Assembly (NCBI GenBank): GCA_963771735.1
Contig: CAVYUN010000001.1
Coordinates: 1 to 64,000, forward strand
Origin: 66-474 sp963771735
GTDB taxonomy: Bacteria > Pseudomonadota > Gammaproteobacteria > Xanthomonadales > Rhodanobacteraceae
Length of the DNA: 64,000 nt
Direction of reading: 5' to 3'
Positions 35,097 through 42,755 of the stretch are shown piece after piece. Each line of letters starts with the position of its first letter. Position 1 is the first letter of the stretch. The notes under the pieces are model-generated. The model searched no databases and was not told where the DNA came from. It saw only the letters and a list, made by a program, of their open reading frames with translations. The position numbers and the translations under genes are program-made.

Positions 35097-35306
35097 TTAC
35101 GCCACCTGCACCTGGTCTGCTTGCATGCCCTTCGGGCCTTTCACCGCGACGAAGGTGACCTTCTGGCCTTCCTGCAGCGACTTGAAGCCGTCGCCCTGGA
35201 TGGCACGGAAATGGACGAACAAGTCGTCACCGCTTTCCGGGGTGATGAAACCGAAGCCCTTGGCATCGTTGAACCATTTGACTGTACCGCTTTGGCGATC
35301 CGCCAT
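35097..35306 (-). CDS. cold-shock family protein (Csp)
   Basis: 69 residues with the two RNA-binding motifs KGFGFI and DLFVHF (KWFNDAKGFGFITPESGDDLFVHF). It is a full-length single cold-shock domain that binds single-stranded nucleic acid, acting as an RNA chaperone. AAGG upstream of ATG 35306. Stands alone with a long upstream region (35307-35522), as csp genes often do, and a strong terminator. The specific Csp paralogue cannot be named. Confidence 0.95.
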   Translation of the reverse strand: MADRQSGTVKWFNDAKGFGFITPESGDDLFVHFRAIQGDGFKSLQEGQKVTFVAVKGPKGMQADQVQVA

Positions 35307-35522
35307 GACACATGACCTTTTTAACTCTGTGGAAGATTCACGGCATCGAGTGAGGCAAACTCGCCGCAAGGTGTGCAGTGCATCCGAACTCGCCTCCAGC
35401 GCTGCCCCGACAGTGTACCCGACATTTGGGCTGTGTGCGCGTGCCATGGGAACCTGGCCTGGAGAACGGTGTCTGGTTCAGCTTGGCGGCGCGCCTAGTG
35501 CGGGTTCGAGCCGGCGATCCGG

Positions 35523-36137
35523 TCATTCGAACGAGCCGGTCGTTACCGCGCCGTCGCGGGTGTAGCGGTTGACCACGACCCCGCCGGGCGTGGCTTTCGA
35601 GGCTTCCAGCCGGAACGCCGAGGCCTGCGATCGATCATCGAAAAGGCGCTTGCCGCCGCCGAGCAGGACCGGATGGACCAGCAGGCGCAGTTCGTCGACC
35701 AGTTCGGTGGCCAGCAACTGGTGCACCAGGTCGCTGCTGCCCTGGGTGACGAGGTCGGGGCCGTCGCCGTGCTTGAGGCGGCGCACCGCGGCGACGATGT
35801 CCGGTCCCAGTCCATGGCTGTGTTGCCATGCCAGCGTTTCCGGAGCGTGGGTGGCGACGTGCTTGGCGGTGCCGTTGAACAGGTCCGCGAGGCCGCGATG
35901 CGGCGCGTCTTCCGCCACGTGCGGCCAGTAGGCTGCGAAGATGTCGTAGGTGCGGCGACCGAGCAGCAACTCGAACGGGCAGGTGAATGCCCCGTCCATC
36001 ACTTCGCCGGAGCCGTCGGCGTAGGGCCAGTGCCAACCGCCGTGGGCGAAGCCGCCGCTGGTGTCTTCGTCGGGGCCGCCGGGTGCCTGCATGACGCCGT
36101 CGAGGCTGATGAACGCGGCAACGATGAGTTTGCGCAT
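35523..36137 (-). CDS. dihydrofolate reductase-like protein (RibD C-terminal type)
   Basis: 204 residues starting MRKLIVAAFISLDGVMQAPG, the standard opening of the YyaP/YwjB-like DHFR fold. CPFELLLGRRTYDIFAAYWPHV and DLVTQGSSDLVHQLLATELVDELRLLVHPVLLGGGKRLF are the conserved nucleotide-binding and C-terminal parts. Activity is unknown for this branch, which is related to RibD reductase and DHFR. ATG 36137 has GGGAG upstream; the longer frame from 36209 is not needed. Confidence 0.88.
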   Translation of the reverse strand: MRKLIVAAFISLDGVMQAPGGPDEDTSGGFAHGGWHWPYADGSGEVMDGAFTCPFELLLGRRTYDIFAAYWPHVAEDAPHRGLADLFNGTAKHVATHAPETLAWQHSHGLGPDIVAAVRRLKHGDGPDLVTQGSSDLVHQLLATELVDELRLLVHPVLLGGGKRLFDDRSQASAFRLEASKATPGGVVVNRYTRDGAVTTGSFE

Positions 36138-36272
36138 GTCGGTACTCCCGCGAGTGGATCGAAATGATTGCCTGTCCTGGCGACGATGGGCGCGCGCCGG
36201 AATCGACAAAGAATTGGTTCGAGAAGCGAAAGGCCCCGCTAAAATTGCCGGTTATCGATTCAGGTTTTGAGA

Positions 36273-37361
36273 ATGCAAGCGCACGACCCCGACGATCGTT
36301 ACGTCCGCACCGCAGTCATGGTCATGCTGGTGCTGGCCCTGTTCGCCGGACTTTGCGCGACAGCGATCCATTGGCTTGCGCCGGTCCATCGCACGATGGA
36401 CATGATCATTCCGCCCTGCGTCTGCCTGCTTTACGGCGGCCTGATCATTGCCTTGCTGCGGCGGCCCGACCGGGTGCTGGGCATTGCGCAGATTGCCTTG
36501 CTGGCCGCCGGCCTCGCATTGGCGGCGCCGGCGTGGCTGTATGTGTTCGAAGCGACGCTTACGCCCGGCGTGCGGTTGATCGCGGTCCTGCCGCCGGTGT
36601 CTTCGTTGTTCGTGGTGTTCCTGGTCATGCTGATGATCTTCATTCCCGGCCGGCGGGCATTTGTCATGGCTGCGCTGAGCTGGCTGCTGATCGCACTGCC
36701 GGTGCTGGCCTACTTGCTGCTGCATCGCGGGGAAATGTGGGCGCCGCGTGGCCGGGACCTGCTGCTGGCGTATGGACCGGTCAGCATAATGATCGTGGTG
36801 CTGTTGCCGGTGCAGCGCGGGCTGGTCGTCAAGATCAAGCGGCTGGCTACGGAACGAAACCAGATGGAAGTCATGCTGCATCAGGATCCTTTGACGGGCC
36901 TGCAAAGCCGCCTGTTGGGCGAGCGGATGCTGCGGGAGACGCTGCGCGAACAGACCGCTGCCGGCGTGATCATGCTGGACCTCGACCGCTTCAAGGCGAT
37001 CAACGATACCCACGGTCATCCCGTGGGCGACCAGGTGTTGCAGGCGGTGGCGAGGGGTTGCAAGGGATATCTGCGCGCGGGCAAAAGCATCTCGCGCTGG
37101 GGCGGCGAAGAGTTCCTGGTGATCGTGCCGGACGTCGACGCGGCCGGGTTGCAAACCGTGGCAGAGCGCCTGCGTTCGGTGATCGCCGGACTCCCGACCA
37201 ATGCATCGGTCGGGCAGGTGACCGCATCGTTCGGCACCACCCTGATCCGCCCTGGCGACGATGCCGAAACCGTACTGCAGCGCGTGGACCTGGCGCTTTA
37301 CAGCGCCAAGCAGCAGGGCGGCAATCTTGTAGTGGCCGCCCCGTCGACGAGCGGGCAATAG
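36273..37361 (+). CDS. membrane-bound diguanylate cyclase (GGDEF)
   Basis: 362 residues. About six membrane helices in the first 190 residues (a 6TM/MASE-like sensor) and then a GGDEF domain with substrate motif LDLDRFKAINDTHGHPVGD and active-site GGEEF at about 277-281. GGEEF is a competent variant, so c-di-GMP synthesis is expected. The RxxD inhibitory site, which should lie five residues before GGEEF, is absent. An upstream TTG at 36267 is less likely than ATG 36273. The gene is isolated. Confidence 0.9.
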   Translation: MQAHDPDDRYVRTAVMVMLVLALFAGLCATAIHWLAPVHRTMDMIIPPCVCLLYGGLIIALLRRPDRVLGIAQIALLAAGLALAAPAWLYVFEATLTPGVRLIAVLPPVSSLFVVFLVMLMIFIPGRRAFVMAALSWLLIALPVLAYLLLHRGEMWAPRGRDLLLAYGPVSIMIVVLLPVQRGLVVKIKRLATERNQMEVMLHQDPLTGLQSRLLGERMLRETLREQTAAGVIMLDLDRFKAINDTHGHPVGDQVLQAVARGCKGYLRAGKSISRWGGEEFLVIVPDVDAAGLQTVAERLRSVIAGLPTNASVGQVTASFGTTLIRPGDDAETVLQRVDLALYSAKQQGGNLVVAAPSTSGQ

Positions 37362-37395
37362 GTTCGGCACGCCGGTCCGGCAAACCCGCCGCCCG

Positions 37396-37761
37396 TCAGC
37401 CGCCCGGTATCGGCATCACCGGCATGACCTCCACCGACTCGCCGGGGAAGATCGTGAAATGCGGGTGGTTTTCGAACAGCTTCGCGGCTGCTTGGTGCGA
37501 TTCGGCCTTGATCACGGTGTAGCCACCCAGTTCGTTACTGACATCCTCGATGCCGCGCGGCGTGATCTTCTTGGTCTTGCCGAGCGGTCCGCCCAGCAGG
37601 ACGATCTCATCCTTGTGTTGTTCGTTCCAGGCTTTCCACGCGGCAATGCCCTGCTGCGCCCGTGCGTTCCGCTCCGCTTCCGGAAGCGCGTTCCATTCGT
37701 CCATGCGCGGGCTGGTCTTGCTGCCGAGGAAGATGGCGAGGTAGGTGTCGTTTCTGCTCAT
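37396..37761 (-). CDS. YciI-like small protein
   Basis: 121 residues, an alpha-beta fold of the YCII/DGPF type (MDEWNALPEAERNARAQQGIAAWKAWNEQHKDEIVLLGGPLG; GGYTVIKAESHQAAAKLFENHPHF). Function in these proteins is generally unknown; some act as dehalogenase-like or stress-related enzymes. ATG 37761 has GGAGG. An 82-bp repeat lies about 140 bases upstream and has a second copy upstream of the host-attachment gene at 42197. Confidence 0.8.
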   Translation of the reverse strand: MSRNDTYLAIFLGSKTSPRMDEWNALPEAERNARAQQGIAAWKAWNEQHKDEIVLLGGPLGKTKKITPRGIEDVSNELGGYTVIKAESHQAAAKLFENHPHFTIFPGESVEVMPVMPIPGG

Positions 37762-37900
37762 GGGATGTTGCCTCCAGGCGGGTCGTCGGAATCGGCGCGA
37801 TCTGCGCCGTTCGCCATGACGACGATCCGGGACCGGCTGAATCGACATTCAAGGTCAGAGGTTGGAAACCGCCAGCGCAGTTTCGACGGCTGGCGGTTGT

Positions 37901-37982
37901 GCTTGCATCGGAACACGCGCAGGCATTACCTGCGGCAAACATGACCGTGCGGATTGACGTGTGGTTCAACCATGAAAACGCA
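37901..37982. repeat. 82-bp repeat, copy 1
   Basis: About 67 of 82 positions match the copy at 42233-42314, with TACCTGCGGCAAACA and GTTCAACCATGAA exact in both. It lies 140 bases upstream of the minus-strand YciI-like gene. The rest of 37762-38137 has no recognisable gene. Confidence 0.75.
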
Positions 37983-38137
37983 TAGCGTAAGGTGTCATGA
38001 CGTTTCAGCGCTCCTGTCCCTGCCATACAGGACGGCGCCAAGGTGTCTGCAGGACCCGGTTCGATCCATGGGCAATCAAAGCTGGCCAATCTTCTTCATC
38101 CGCATGGCTGCAGCGGGATTCCGCAAGCGGGCGTCCG

Positions 38138-39691
38138 TCAAAACCCCATGCGTTCCAGCGCTTTCGAGACGCGGGTCCGGATTGTTTGCGGCTGCATGGG
38201 AAAGGCGCGGAAGAAGTCATCTCGCGTCAACGCGGGGTTGCGGGTGCGCACGTTGACGGCCCACTTTGCGGCGCGATTAGCGTCGCCGTTCAGGGCGTGG
38301 GCGGCCACGGCGATCAGCGCGATCAGCACGTGCGCGCCCGGCGCGTGTGCGGCGCGTTCGGCCCAGGCTGCCGCTTCGGCATCCTCGCCCAGAACCATGT
38401 GGGTAAAGGCCCGCGTGCCCAGCATCGCGTAGTAGAGCGGGTCGAGGGGACTCAGGCGCATCGCCAGGTCGACATGCGCGCGGCCCTCGGCACCGTGACC
38501 GGCCAAGGCCTCGGTCCATGCGCGAGCGTAGATGCCTTGGGCGTAGTTCGGGCTGATGGATGTTGCGTGCTCGAGCCAGGCGAGACTGCTGCGCAGGTCG
38601 CCCTCGAGCCAGTAGCTGCGTCCCATGGTGAAATTGACGAAGGGGTCGAGTGGGTCGAGTTCATAGGCATGTTCGGCGAAGTGCCGGGCCTGCGCGGCCT
38701 CGCCGGCCAGGTCGTCGGTGTAATGCATGAAGGCGGTCTGGAAGTGGATGAACGACAGGCCCGCATGCGCCCGCGCAAAAGAGGGATCGCGGGCGATCGA
38801 TTGCTGGAACAGCGCGGTGGCCGCAACGTTGTCGGTCCGGTTGAACCGGTACATGTGTTGCAGGCCGAGATGGTAGGCCGACCAGGCATCGAGGTTCTCG
38901 GTCACCGTGAGCCGTGCCAAGTCTGCCTCATGCATCGGAATCCGGATCTCGAGCGCCGTCAGGATGCGTGAACGAATGTCCTCGCGGATCGAATGCACGT
39001 CGCCGAGTTCGCCGACAAAGCGTTCCGCCCAGACCACGCCGCCATCGCGGGTATCGACCAGTTCCACTGTCACCGCCAGCCGCGTGCCAGATGTTTCCAC
39101 CGCGCCGGACAGAACGTAGCGTACACCCAGCAAGCGGCCGACTTCGCCGGTGTCGGTCACGATTCCGCCCAGGCGGAACGACGATCCGCGGGCGGTGACG
39201 AACAGCCAGCGCAGCCGAGCCAGCTCGCTGATCAGCTCGTGCGGAAGGGCTTCGGCAATGGCTGCGCAAGGGCCTGCCGGTTCGACGAGGCGAAACGGAA
39301 GCACCGCAATCGACGGCCGTGAAATCGGCGCTTGGCAAGGCACAGCAGACGCCGCCCCGCCCTGACCTGCGATCTGCACCGGCGTGGACCGCACCTCGGC
39401 CACGAAGCGGAACCCCTTGCGGGGCACGGTCTTGATGAACCGCTGGCGGGTGCCGTCATCCCCCAGGGCACGGCGTGCCGATTTGATGCGGCTGTCGAGC
39501 GCGGACTCGGAAACGATGCGTCCGTCCCAAACCTTCTCGATGATCTCGTCCCTGGAGACCAGGCGCTCGCGGTTTTCCACCAACAAGGCGAGCAGGGCGA
39601 ATACCTGCGGTTCCACCGGGCAAACGCTGCCGTCCGCGCGCAGCTCGACCTTTGCCATATCCAGCTCGAAGGGGCCGAATCGGTAGACCAT
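38138..39691 (-). CDS. CadC-like winged-helix regulator with TolB-like and TPR domains
   Basis: 517 residues. Trans_reg_C winged helix near the N-terminus (VEPQVFALLALLVENRERLV, DSRIKSARRALGDDGTRQRFIKTVPRKGFRFVAEV), then a TolB-like domain (RPSIAVLPFRLVEP, RYVLSGAVETSGTRLAVTVELVDTRDGGVVWAERFVGEL) and TPR repeats to the end. The architecture is common in Xanthomonadales and Rhizobiales as a one-component regulator without an obvious membrane helix. It is the intact relative of the decayed gene at 17953-19544. The start is near the frame opening with no strong ribosome binding site. Confidence 0.85.
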   Translation of the reverse strand: MVYRFGPFELDMAKVELRADGSVCPVEPQVFALLALLVENRERLVSRDEIIEKVWDGRIVSESALDSRIKSARRALGDDGTRQRFIKTVPRKGFRFVAEVRSTPVQIAGQGGAASAVPCQAPISRPSIAVLPFRLVEPAGPCAAIAEALPHELISELARLRWLFVTARGSSFRLGGIVTDTGEVGRLLGVRYVLSGAVETSGTRLAVTVELVDTRDGGVVWAERFVGELGDVHSIREDIRSRILTALEIRIPMHEADLARLTVTENLDAWSAYHLGLQHMYRFNRTDNVAATALFQQSIARDPSFARAHAGLSFIHFQTAFMHYTDDLAGEAAQARHFAEHAYELDPLDPFVNFTMGRSYWLEGDLRSSLAWLEHATSISPNYAQGIYARAWTEALAGHGAEGRAHVDLAMRLSPLDPLYYAMLGTRAFTHMVLGEDAEAAAWAERAAHAPGAHVLIALIAVAAHALNGDANRAAKWAVNVRTRNPALTRDDFFRAFPMQPQTIRTRVSKALERMGF

Positions 39692-39841
39692 GCCGCCATC
39701 ATAGATCAGGGTCGGGCGTTATCCCGCAAACCTCCAGCGCATCTCCTTGAAATCTCCAAGCGGATGCACGAAGTGCGTGCTCCACTTCGATCACGCCGCT
39801 GGAGCGGTTCCGGCGGTGGCATCCAACCGAGGAGTACCGAC

Positions 39842-40072
39842 ATGCCCATGGTAACCATTGACGTGATCAAGGACGTATTCACCCCCAAACAGAAACAGGA
39901 CCTCATTGCCAAGGTCACGCAGGCAATGGTCGACGTCGAGGGCGAGAGCCTTCGCGGCGTCACCTGGGTCCGCATCAACGAGTTCGAGGGCGGCGATTGG
40001 GCGATCGGCGGCAAGGCTTTGAAGGCCTCCGACGTCCATGCGCTTGCCGCAGGCAAGGCGGCCGCAGCCTGA
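39842..40072 (+). CDS. 4-oxalocrotonate tautomerase family protein
   Basis: 76 residues, MPMVTIDVIKDVF with the catalytic Pro directly after the initiator Met. TPKQKQDLIAKVTQAMV and GVTWVRINEFEGGDWAIGG follow with the expected Arg. Small hexameric tautomerase, cytosolic; substrate unknown. GGAG upstream of ATG 39842. It starts 150 bases from the divergent winged-helix regulator, which could control it. Confidence 0.88.
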   Translation: MPMVTIDVIKDVFTPKQKQDLIAKVTQAMVDVEGESLRGVTWVRINEFEGGDWAIGGKALKASDVHALAAGKAAAA

Positions 40073-40260
40073 GCTTCCGATTCGAAGGGGAGGCACGAAC
40101 GGGATGGTCGTTGTCCGCGGCCGTCCCGTGTCGATATGTATATAAACAAGAAACACGATAAGCAGTCCGCCTTCCGGATCAGTGATCAAAGAGTGCGTAG
40201 AAGCACGGTGCCAGGTCGCTCATCCTGCTCGGCAGCCCCTCGTCCGGTCGTCCGCAGCAT

Positions 40261-40287
40261 GCCCCTTGCTCGGGAATCGCAAGGGGC
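40261..40287. repeat. inverted repeat downstream of the minus-strand membrane gene
   Basis: GCCCCTTGC and GCAAGGGGC pair over 9 bases around a 9-base loop. A run of six A residues follows on the + strand; no T tract follows the hairpin on either strand, so it is not a standard terminator. The rest of 40073-40311 shows no gene. Confidence 0.45.
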
Positions 40288-40311
40288 CAAAAAACAGGCT
40301 GGTTGTGTTGC

Positions 40312-41088
40312 CTAGCGCTTGGCGGCTGCTTCGACTGCGGCCGTCAGGTGCAATGCATCCTCGCGTGCGTTGGCAAGCGCGTAGTGGCTGACCTGCAATA
40401 TCGCCATCCAGGAGCGCAGGTTGTCCAGCAGGGTGGGCGATTGCCGGTAGCCGGCGAGGATCGCGGCCGCTTGCTGCTCGCTGATCGGCGACGGGCAATC
40501 GATCAGCTGTTGCGTCATGACCGCGCTGGTTTCGCTGAAGCAATGGCTCCAGATGTATTGCTGGACGCGCCACGGCGTCAGCCCGCGCACTTGCAGCCGG
40601 TACGCCGGGTCGTGGTGGAGCAGGTTGGCCTCGATGCCGGTGCCCGACAGGCGGTAGTAGTCCGCCAGTTGCTTGCGCAGGTTCTCGTCGGCGATCAGCG
40701 CCAGGTCGCCGCCACTGCGCATCTCGTTGTAGGTGGTGTCGGACAATTCGAACGGCAGGATCTGGCCGGCCTGGTACCAGGCCAGCACTGTCTTCCATGC
40801 GGAGCCGTCGGCCAGCTTGCCGGTTTCTCCGTTGGCAATGGCCGCATCCCCGTAGCGGCCGACCTTGGCCCAGAAAGCCTGGGTGAGATCCATGGCCCTG
40901 CGATCGGCGAGCAGGTCGGCGTGCAGGCGCCGGTAATACGACTGCGCGCGGTCGTGGTCGACGCGATCCTGGTTCCAGTTGCTGACCTGCAGCGCGATCA
41001 GGATGCCGACCACGACGATCACCAGTTCTATGACCGCGGCCAGCCAGTCGTGTTCGCGCAGGCGTGCCACCAGTCTTGAGCTTTGCAT
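40312..41088 (-). CDS. DUF6090-like membrane protein, distant paralogue
   Basis: 258 residues from ATG 41088. N-terminal ARLREHDWLAAVIELVIVVVGILIALQVSNWNQDR has the same helix-plus-NWN layout as the tandem paralogues at 26338-28471. The helical remainder includes FWAKVGRYGDAAIANGETG and FELSDTTYNEMRSGGDLALI, typical of this family. Not coupled to a transporter here. Function unknown. Confidence 0.72.
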   Translation of the reverse strand: MQSSRLVARLREHDWLAAVIELVIVVVGILIALQVSNWNQDRVDHDRAQSYYRRLHADLLADRRAMDLTQAFWAKVGRYGDAAIANGETGKLADGSAWKTVLAWYQAGQILPFELSDTTYNEMRSGGDLALIADENLRKQLADYYRLSGTGIEANLLHHDPAYRLQVRGLTPWRVQQYIWSHCFSETSAVMTQQLIDCPSPISEQQAAAILAGYRQSPTLLDNLRSWMAILQVSHYALANAREDALHLTAAVEAAAKR

Positions 41089-41195
41089 CGGGGCGCCCGC
41101 GTGGTGGGATTGCGCGCCATCATCCAGCAACGCGCGCAGGAATGGAATAGCGGGGCGATTTCGATCTGGCGATTAAAGGGCCAGTTTGGCGATCA

Positions 41196-41212
41196 ACGGG
41201 TCGGGTTCATTT
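41196..41212 (+). repeat. dispersed motif copy (ACGGGTCGGGTTCATTT)
   Basis: Matches the 2409 copy at most positions. Confidence 0.5.
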
Positions 41213-41327
41213 CTCCGGCCGTCTCGACCTGTTCGGTGAGCGGTCGGGCGACGTGCGTGCGTTGATCCGGGCTTCCTGGCCGCCTTGCAACGTGGCCATC
41301 GATGGACGCAGCTTGTCCGGAAGCAAG

Positions 41328-41346
41328 AATGGAGTCAGGCTCACTT
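41328..41346 (+). repeat. dispersed motif copy (AATGGAGTCAGGCTCACTT)
   Basis: Second copy in the same gap, 116 bases from the previous one in the same orientation. Confidence 0.5.
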
Positions 41347-41408
41347 GCGCTCGATGGAATCGGAGTCAATCTGCCATTTCCATGAAAAGGCGACCCCGCA
41401 CCCGGTGT

Positions 41409-41729
41409 TCACGCTTGATGCCCGCGCCTTTGCTCGATCGCGCTGTCCAGCCTGGAGCGCATCTTCTCGCAGCCGCCGTGAATGGCCTTCTCCACGGTTT
41501 CGTCGTCATGGCTCACGCCGATGGGCGGGCCGTTGCTGATGCGTGCTTCGATGGCGCACTGCTTGTCCTGGCTGCCTCCTTTGGCGCCATTGGCATCGGA
41601 AAGGTGCACTTCGATGCGCGTCAGGTAGGGAAAGAAACGTCCAAGGTGTTGCGTGATGATGCTTTCGACGCTGGCTTCCAGCGCTTCACCGCCGTGGATG
41701 TGATGGTCGGTGTTGAGTTGAATCTGCAT
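41409..41729 (-). CDS. HPF/RaiA-type ribosome-associated factor
   Basis: 106 residues starting MQIQLNTDHHIHGGEALEASVESIITQHLGRF and continuing with RIEVHLSDANGAKGG, matching short hibernation-promoting/RaiA-like proteins, which bind the 30S subunit and silence ribosomes in stress. The His-rich start and missing acidic tail put it in the short subgroup. Start ATG 41729 lies inside a longer frame. It is 66 bases downstream of the host-attachment gene on the same strand; both are stress-type genes. Confidence 0.8.
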   Translation of the reverse strand: MQIQLNTDHHIHGGEALEASVESIITQHLGRFFPYLTRIEVHLSDANGAKGGSQDKQCAIEARISNGPPIGVSHDDETVEKAIHGGCEKMRSRLDSAIEQRRGHQA

Positions 41730-41795
41730 GGAGTGCTCCTGGGCAGGCATGGCCGGACTGCGCAAACGGGGTTGAACAGCGGGATGGGGACGGGC

Positions 41796-42197
41796 TCACT
41801 CTGCGTGCAAGGCTTTCTGGATGGTTTCCAGTGGCGCCTTCGTGAAGGTCTTGGCGATTTCCCGGATGATGCGCCGCTCGGTTTCCTTGTGCAGCTGTGG
41901 TCGCATCTGGCCCAGTGTCTGCGGATCGGCCATGAGAACGAGATGTTGGTACTTGTTCTGCAGGGCACCGTTGTTCAGCCGGTGCGCCAGCTGTTTGGCG
42001 AAGGTGGCCTCATCGGTGGACTGCTCGTCGGACTCCGGCGGCCGATGACCCGAGGGGCCATCATCGAGCAGGTCATGGGGCCTGATCAGTTCCACCTGTT
42101 CCAGCGATGCTTTGTAGTCGGTGCCTGCATTGCGGAACAGGCGCGCCTCCTCGCCGTCGGCGACCAGTATCCAGGAACCAGTGGGGATCTTTTTCAT
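41796..42197 (-). CDS. host attachment family protein
   Basis: 133 residues: N-terminal TGSWILVADGEEARLFRN, then FAKQLAHRLNNGALQNKYQHLVLMADPQTLGQMRPQLHKE. These are hallmarks of the 'protein required for attachment to host cells' family, related to eRF1-like/baeRF folds. In spite of the name these are widespread in free-living bacteria and linked to stress. The ORF ends inside a weak copy of the dispersed motif. An 82-bp repeat lies about 36 bases upstream of its start. Confidence 0.82.
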   Translation of the reverse strand: MKKIPTGSWILVADGEEARLFRNAGTDYKASLEQVELIRPHDLLDDGPSGHRPPESDEQSTDEATFAKQLAHRLNNGALQNKYQHLVLMADPQTLGQMRPQLHKETERRIIREIAKTFTKAPLETIQKALHAE

Positions 42198-42232
42198 CAG
42201 GGTATTCCTTGCAGACGGTGCGTAATGGCCAT

Positions 42233-42314
42233 GCTTGCATCAGAACACACACGGGCTTTACCTGCGGCAAACACGGGCGGGTCGATAGACATGTCGTTCA
42301 ACCATGAAGACGCA
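42233..42314. repeat. 82-bp repeat, copy 2
   Basis: Direct repeat of 37901-37982. Both copies lie upstream of minus-strand genes, suggesting a shared regulatory leader or promoter module, but no known box is recognised. Confidence 0.75.
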
Positions 42315-42427
42315 AGGACGCGCTGTCATGGCTGTGGATAGCGGGAAACCTTGTATGCATGCCGGATCCGGGCAGGGAAATGTGTCAGGGCCAATTTCCA
42401 TCGACTCTTCGCTGCTTCGCGCACTCA

Positions 42428-42555
42428 CTACGGGTGCTGGTGATAAAACTGCGCGAGCTGGTCGTGCACGTCCGGCAGATGCTTGCGCAGGATGGCCGGT
42501 CCTTCGAAGAATTGCTCGCTGACCACCGCGAAGAGTTCGGCCGGGCTTTCGAGCG
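42428..42555 (-). pseudogene. duplicated 3' end of mtfA
   Basis: The minus strand encodes LESPAELFAVVSEQFFEGPAILRKHLPDVHDQLAQFYHQHP and stop, nearly identical to the last 40 codons of the intact mtfA gene (44615-45370); DNA identity over the core exceeds 90% by eye. Upstream of 42555 the similarity ends. It lacks the HExxH region and so cannot be a protease. Confidence 0.9.
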
Positions 42556-42755
42556 CTTGCAGGCCGATCCTGCATCCGCGGCTGCCTGGGGCAGCGGGAT
42601 ATTGTCGGGTGCGTCTCACTTTCGCACATGCGCACAAGCTTGGCTCCAACGGCTCGCTGCGGATTGACCGGCGTCAAGTCCGAAGCACCGGGGCGCCGGA
42701 AAATGGTCGACATGGATCACTTCCCGACATTTCCCGCATTTGAAGGATTCCCGCC

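Larger units (their letters stand above)
41089..41408. other. 320-bp intergenic region with two dispersed motif copies
   Basis: Between the membrane gene and the HPF/RaiA gene there are two motif copies at 41196-41212 (ACGGGTCGGGTTCATTT) and 41328-41346 (AATGGAGTCAGGCTCACTT). A weaker third is near 41375. No gene is supported here. Confidence 0.5.

Noticed and set aside
40261..40287. Hairpin as a terminator
   Set aside because: No T tract follows it on either strand; kept only as an inverted repeat.
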